Positions 60,298 through 64,000 of a DNA stretch of 64,000 nt are shown one piece after another. This stretch comes from Acidobacteriota bacterium (GTDB lineage Bacteria; Acidobacteriota; Blastocatellia; Pyrinomonadales; Pyrinomonadaceae), in the NCBI GenBank assembly GCA_003223935.1, contig QHXQ01000027.1:44366-108365 (forward strand), read 5' to 3'. Within the stretch, counting starts at the first letter, position 1. The number at the start of each line of letters is the position of its first letter. The position numbers were made by a program, and so were the translations under genes. Below the pieces are notes generated by a model. The model ran no database searches and was not told where the DNA came from. It saw only the letters and a list, made by a program, of their open reading frames with translations.

Positions 60298-60339
60298 TGC
60301 GCGGGCGCGTCTCGATTGATGACTCACCACGCCCGCGCA
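60298..60339 (+). terminator. Possible terminator between clpP and clpX
   Basis: A 10-bp stem TGCGCGGGCG/CGCCCGCGCA with a 22-nt loop followed by TCTTTAT. The loop is long and the T-run poor. Confidence 0.35.
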
Positions 60340-60345
60340 TCTTTA

Positions 60346-60354
60346 TGCTATAGT
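60346..60354 (+). promoter_or_regulatory. Extended -10 promoter candidate for clpX
   Basis: TGCTATAGT carries the extended -10 TG and a near-consensus -10 hexamer just after the hairpin, 140 bp before clpX. No -35 is evident. It would allow clpX expression apart from clpP. Confidence 0.4.
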
Positions 60355-60493
60355 AGTTCCCTGACGACGCGGCTTGAGGGTCGTCGCGAAAAGTTATATC
60401 GCTCTCAAGCCCGCCCGCCCGTCCAGTTCGTTAAACTTGATAAGCTGAAACGATCCCGTAGTCAGAGACCATCAAGAGGCCCCCTGAAAACTT

Positions 60494-61735
60494 ATGGTAC
60501 GTCGAACCGATGACACGTTGCGCTGTTCGTTCTGCGGCAAGTCGCAGAACGAAGTGAAGAAGCTCATTGCCGGCCCGACTGTCTATATTTGCAACGAGTG
60601 CATTGACATCTGCAACGAGATCATCACCGACGACCAGCAAGCCGAAGCGGTCGCCTCGCGCCCGCCGCTGCCCAAACCGAACGAGATCAAATCTTTCTTA
60701 GACGAATACGTCATTGGACAGGAAGAGACGAAGAAGCGTCTGGCGGTCGCCGTCTATCAACACTACAAACGGATCGAACTGGCGCGGCGTCGTTCAGACG
60801 TAGAGATTCAAAAGTCGAACATCTTGCTTATCGGCCCGACCGGCACGGGCAAGACGCTCCTTGCGCAGACGCTCGCGCGCATGCTCAGTGTGCCCTTCAC
60901 TATCGTTGATGCGACGACGCTCACGGAAGCGGGCTACGTCGGCGAGGATGTCGAGAACATCATCTTGAAACTGTTGCAGGCCGCGAACGGCGATGTGGAG
61001 CGCGCGCAGCAGGGCATCATCTACATTGACGAAGTTGATAAGATTTGCCGCAAGGACGAGAACCCTTCGATCACGCGCGACGTGTCGGGCGAGGGCGTGC
61101 AGCAGGCACTCTTGAAAATTTTAGAGGGCACGGTCGCCAACGTCCCGCCGCAGGGCGGACGCAAGCACCCGCATCAAGAGTTCTTCCCCGTTGACACGAC
61201 GAACATTCTGTTCATCTGCGGCGGCGCGTTCGTCGGCCTTGAAAAAGTGATCGAGCGACGCATGCGCAACAAGTCGTTCGGCTTCCGCGCCGAAGTTAAA
61301 GGCAACGCCGCGCGTTACGCCGATGCGCTCGCGGCCGTGCAGCCAGAAGATTTGGTCAGGTACGGTCTGATTCCAGAATTTGTCGGTCGGCTCCCCGTCG
61401 CCGGTGTGCTGCACGAATTGGACGAGGCGGCGTTGATGCGCATTCTCACCGAACCGAAGAACGCGCTCGTCAAGCAGTACCAGAAAAAATTCGAGTACGA
61501 CAGCGTGCGCCTGCGCTTCACGGACGACGCGCTCAAAGCGATTGCGCGCCAAGCGGTCGAACGCAAGGTTGGCGCGCGGGGCTTGATGATGATCATGGAA
61601 GAGTTGTTGCTCGACGCCATGTACACGCTGCCGTCGCAGAAGCGCGTCAAAGAGTTCGTCATCACCAGCGAGATGGTCGAACGCCGCCGCGCCATGCCCG
61701 GCGAGTCGCTGGCCGGCGTGGATGAAGCTGCATAA
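60494..61735 (+). CDS. clpX: Clp protease ATP-binding subunit ClpX
   Basis: A 413-residue AAA+ unfoldase. The N-terminal C4 zinc domain is CSFCGK...CNECIDIC (residues about 10-40). Walker A is [15 protein letters not shown] (about 114-128), the pore loop [10 protein letters not shown], Walker [11 protein letters not shown], and sensor-2 region [14 protein letters not shown]. It recognises tagged substrates and threads them into ClpP. Length is standard. Confidence 0.97.
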   Translation: MVRRTDDTLRCSFCGKSQNEVKKLIAGPTVYICNECIDICNEIITDDQQAEAVASRPPLPKPNEIKSFLDEYVIGQEETKKRLAVAVYQHYKRIELARRRSDVEIQKSNILLIGPTGTGKTLLAQTLARMLSVPFTIVDATTLTEAGYVGEDVENIILKLLQAANGDVERAQQGIIYIDEVDKICRKDENPSITRDVSGEGVQQALLKILEGTVANVPPQGGRKHPHQEFFPVDTTNILFICGGAFVGLEKVIERRMRNKSFGFRAEVKGNAARYADALAAVQPEDLVRYGLIPEFVGRLPVAGVLHELDEAALMRILTEPKNALVKQYQKKFEYDSVRLRFTDDALKAIARQAVERKVGARGLMMIMEELLLDAMYTLPSQKRVKEFVITSEMVERRRAMPGESLAGVDEAA

Positions 61736-61780
61736 TCAAGGGGTGCGTTCTGAGAACTAAAAAGGATTGGTAAGTCTCAC

Positions 61781-62515
61781 ATGCGTTGCCCCCAATGCTG
61801 GAATGAGATTCCATCGGAATCTGCTTTTTGCTTGCACTGCGGCCATGAGGTAGCGGCCACACGCGCCACGCCGCGCAAGGTTACGCCATCCGGTCAACTA
61901 CCATCGAATCCACCATCATCTTTCACACAACCCGAACCTACTCCGACAAGATGGACGCCTTTGATGATCATGTTGGCGATGTTCGGAGCACTCGCGGGTG
62001 TTGTCGGTTGTGTGGTTTTTATTGTTGCATGGCTTTCACCAACACAAAGCCAGAACAGCCAAACAAATCATAATCTACCGCCGCGTCCCATTATCGTTTA
62101 CGTGACGCCGACGCCAACGGCTACACCAACTCCAACAGCTACGCCAACACCAGAAGACACACCAGCGCCTGTTTACAATCCACCACCGCAGAATATACCA
62201 GCGCCACCCGCTCCTGTTGTGCCAAGAATTTTAACGCCAGAGGTATTCACCGTTACAGCCGGACAAATGCGTTGGTGGAGTTTTCAAATCAATCGGCCTG
62301 CTAGAGTCGTCGGCCGCTTTAGCGTCGAACGGCACGACATAATAGTTTCGCTTGTTGATGTACGTGGCGGCCAACGTTACGATTCAGGCCGCGCTCAAGC
62401 TGACTCTATCAACATTCCATTACCGCCCGGCGAGTACAAGCTTACGTTCGATAATAGTTATGCCCTTTTCTATTCAAAGTCGGTCACAGCCCACTTTGAA
62501 ATCGTGCCACAGTAG
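61781..62515 (+). CDS. Zinc-ribbon / TM protein with C-terminal beta domain
   Basis: A 244-residue protein. It starts with a zinc ribbon, CPQC...CLHC (residues 3-24), then one TM helix (about 62-87), a Thr/Pro-rich linker (TPTPTATPTPTATPTP), and a beta-rich C-terminal domain (about 150-244; FTVTAGQMRWWSFQINRPAR, LPPGEYKLTFDN) that resembles a GOLD/emp24-like sandwich. The gene is AT-richer than clpX and lon, between which it sits, so it may be an insertion. The topology matches the zinc-ribbon/TM proteins of the cluster at 24-29 kb. Confidence 0.75.
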   Translation: MRCPQCWNEIPSESAFCLHCGHEVAATRATPRKVTPSGQLPSNPPSSFTQPEPTPTRWTPLMIMLAMFGALAGVVGCVVFIVAWLSPTQSQNSQTNHNLPPRPIIVYVTPTPTATPTPTATPTPEDTPAPVYNPPPQNIPAPPAPVVPRILTPEVFTVTAGQMRWWSFQINRPARVVGRFSVERHDIIVSLVDVRGGQRYDSGRAQADSINIPLPPGEYKLTFDNSYALFYSKSVTAHFEIVPQ

Positions 62516-62568
62516 AGAATGCTCAGAAGAGCTAACATTCAGAATCCCAAGCTCACCAAAGGACATTT

Positions 62569-62955
62569 ATGATGAGAAACGTCGTCAGCGTATGCGCGCT
62601 TCTGTTTCTGCTCGCATCCATCGTCGCGCCGCAAGGCGGCAAGCATCCGTGCGAGAACGCGGGTTCGCAGTTTGAGGCGACCGAGTGTTCGGCGCGTGAA
62701 TATAAGAAAGCGGATGCGGAGTTGAACCGCGTCTATCAGCAGGTGATGAGGCAAGAGGACAAGGACGGGCAGGCGCGGCTCAAGACGGCGCAACTCGCAT
62801 GGATTAAGTTCCGCGACACCGAATGCGAGTACGAGTCGGGCGATTATATCGGCGGCACGATCCAGCCGATGGTCGAAAACTTCTGCTTGACCTCTGTGAC
62901 CAACGAACGCACACAGCAACTTAAAGAGATTCTGAAAGAAAAGACCGCGCGTTAG
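62569..62955 (+). CDS. LprI/DUF1311-like secreted protein
   Basis: A 128-residue protein with a signal peptide (VVSVCALLFLLASIVAPQ). The mature part has the pattern of the lysozyme-inhibitor LprI family: CENAGSQFEATECSAREYKK, then DAELNRVYQQVM, AQLAWIKFRDTECEYES and a later Cys, giving two likely disulfides. Its role here is not shown; members protect against lysozyme or are uncharacterised. It stands between the zinc-ribbon protein and lon. Confidence 0.8.
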   Translation: MMRNVVSVCALLFLLASIVAPQGGKHPCENAGSQFEATECSAREYKKADAELNRVYQQVMRQEDKDGQARLKTAQLAWIKFRDTECEYESGDYIGGTIQPMVENFCLTSVTNERTQQLKEILKEKTAR

Positions 62956-63100
62956 ATGTGCGTGGCGCAACTTTGATCTTTCGCTTAGTGGCGCGTTCGG
63001 TTGAAATCGTCTAAAATCTAGTTTGTCCGAAAGGGGCGGCAGTCTCCCCGCCTCGAACGGTTGCATGAAGGCTGCAAGAGGAAGCCGATCATTTAGCTTT

Positions 63101-64000
63101 ATGGAAGAATACTCAGACCATACTCCCACAGACATCGCGCGTCTGCCGATGGTGCCGATCCGCGATGTCGTCATCTTCCCGTTCACGAAGGTTGCGTTCA
63201 AGATCGGACGCGCCGGCTCGATCCGCGCACTCGAACAGGCCTTAGCCTCCGACCGCACGATCTTTCTCGCCACACAGCACGATGCCTCGATTGACGAACC
63301 GTTGCCCGCGCAGATTTACGCCGTCGGCACAATCGCGCGCATCCTGCAAGCCACAAAGCAGGAGAACGGTCAGATCAAGGTCGTCGTCGAAGGGCGCGAG
63401 CGCGCCACGACGATTCGCGTGGAGAACGACAATGGCGCGTTCACTGCGACCGTGCGGCGTGCGCCGACGGCGACCGAGACAGGCCAACGCATCGAGGCGC
63501 TCACGCAACGCATCGCGCAACTCGTCGAACAGCACATGCGGCTTGCGCCCGACACGCAGACCGACGCGCTGCAAACGGCCATGCGCAATCAAGACCCGTC
63601 GCATCTCGCGGACGCGCTCGCGTCGCAGTTGCGCATCACGGTCGAAGACAAACAGGGACTGCTCGAAATCTTCTCGCTGCATGGTCGGCTGCAACGTCTG
63701 ATCGAGATTCTCGAAGGCGAGGTCGAGAAGCGGCAACTTGACCGCACGATTCAGGCGCGCGTTAAGCGGCAGATGGAGAAGGCGCAAAAAGAGTATTACT
63801 TAAACGAGCAGATCAAGGCCATCCACAAAGAACTCGGCCGCAAGGACGAAAAGGCCGAGATGGAAGACCTGCGCAAGAAGATCGAAGAGGCCGGCATGAC
63901 CGAAGAGGCGAAGGAGAAGGCCATGCAAGAACTCCACCGCCTCGAAGCGATGCCGCCGATGTCCGCCGAAGGCACGGTCTCGCGCACCTACATTGATTGG
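63101..64000 (+). CDS. lon: Lon protease, N-terminal part (cut by window edge)
   Basis: The first 300 codons of an ATP-dependent Lon protease. The N-terminal substrate-binding domain starts with LPMVPIRDVVIFPFTKVAFK (about 15-34) and continues with GTIARILQATKQENGQIKV and ERATTIRV. The long coiled-coil region begins at about 225 (RQMEKAQKEYYLNEQIKAI, typical Lon). The AAA+ and Ser-Lys protease domains lie beyond the window. ATG start; an AGAGGA box lies rather far upstream. Together with clpP/clpX it forms the protein-quality-control region. Confidence 0.95.
   Translation, partial: MEEYSDHTPTDIARLPMVPIRDVVIFPFTKVAFKIGRAGSIRALEQALASDRTIFLATQHDASIDEPLPAQIYAVGTIARILQATKQENGQIKVVVEGRERATTIRVENDNGAFTATVRRAPTATETGQRIEALTQRIAQLVEQHMRLAPDTQTDALQTAMRNQDPSHLADALASQLRITVEDKQGLLEIFSLHGRLQRLIEILEGEVEKRQLDRTIQARVKRQMEKAQKEYYLNEQIKAIHKELGRKDEKAEMEDLRKKIEEAGMTEEAKEKAMQELHRLEAMPPMSAEGTVSRTYIDW

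Overview
The window looks like chromosome from a Gram-negative, moderately GC-rich bacterium, most likely an Acidobacteriota (Blastocatellia-like) genome. That placement is inferred from gene content: LPS genes (lpxC, kdsD), a periplasmic tricorn-type protease, an M28 peptidase, CHAT-TPR and WG-repeat proteins, and large exported proteins ending in Calx-beta and DUF4214-like modules. No rRNA, CRISPR array, insertion sequence or prophage is visible. Both edges cut a gene: polA on the left (minus strand) and lon on the right (plus strand).

Layout. 0-4.3 kb: polA (partial), lpxC, an orphan SLATT/DUF4231-like membrane protein, then a leftward group of kdsD, an exported protein and a cupin. 4.4-11.1 kb: an exported helical protein, tRNA-Arg(CCG) with a frameshifted PD-(D/E)XK endonuclease-like gene against its 3' side, a tricorn-like protease and a hemerythrin. 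11.1-12.8 kb: a 16-unit 21-bp tandem array and an AT-rich two-gene island. 13-14.9 kb: M28 peptidase, then tRNA-Lys(CTT) with a near-perfect promoter and terminator.

15.4-29.1 kb is the most unusual part. Eight co-directional genes encode a von Willebrand A lipoprotein, a small membrane protein, a tubulin/FtsZ-like GTPase, a 1182-residue protein with an actin/Hsp70-type ATPase, a coiled-coil membrane lipoprotein, a zinc-ribbon/FGE-fold membrane protein, a PEGA-domain secreted protein and a zinc-ribbon/TPR membrane protein. Two modules recur among neighbours: a ~115-residue domain shared by the lipoprotein and the FGE-fold protein, and a ~150-residue Cys-rich N-terminus shared by the two zinc-ribbon proteins. 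I read this as one membrane-linked NTPase system. I do not know it as a described system.

29.2-35.6 kb holds a catabolic group: N-acyl-D-amino-acid deacylase-like, amidohydrolase, BtpA-like, ornithine cyclodeaminase-like and a sarcosine-oxidase-like flavoenzyme. 35.7-43.7 kb: TPR protein, BON-domain protein, a peptidyl-prolyl-isomerase/DsbA-like fusion and a CHAT-TPR protein. 43.7-46.4 kb: modABC. 46.4-49.2 kb: a pump-less arsenic island (arsR, arsN1-like GNAT, arsI, aquaglyceroporin, arsC). 49.3-57.9 kb: WG-repeat protein, two large DUF4214-tailed exported proteins and a small membrane protein. 57.98-64 kb: tRNA-Leu(TAG), tig-clpP-clpX, a zinc-ribbon membrane protein, an LprI-like protein, and lon.

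Several intergenic gaps carry small elements built from 7-bp units, often palindromic, and two loci carry 21-bp (3 x 7) tandem arrays. These look like a shared class of genomic repeat.
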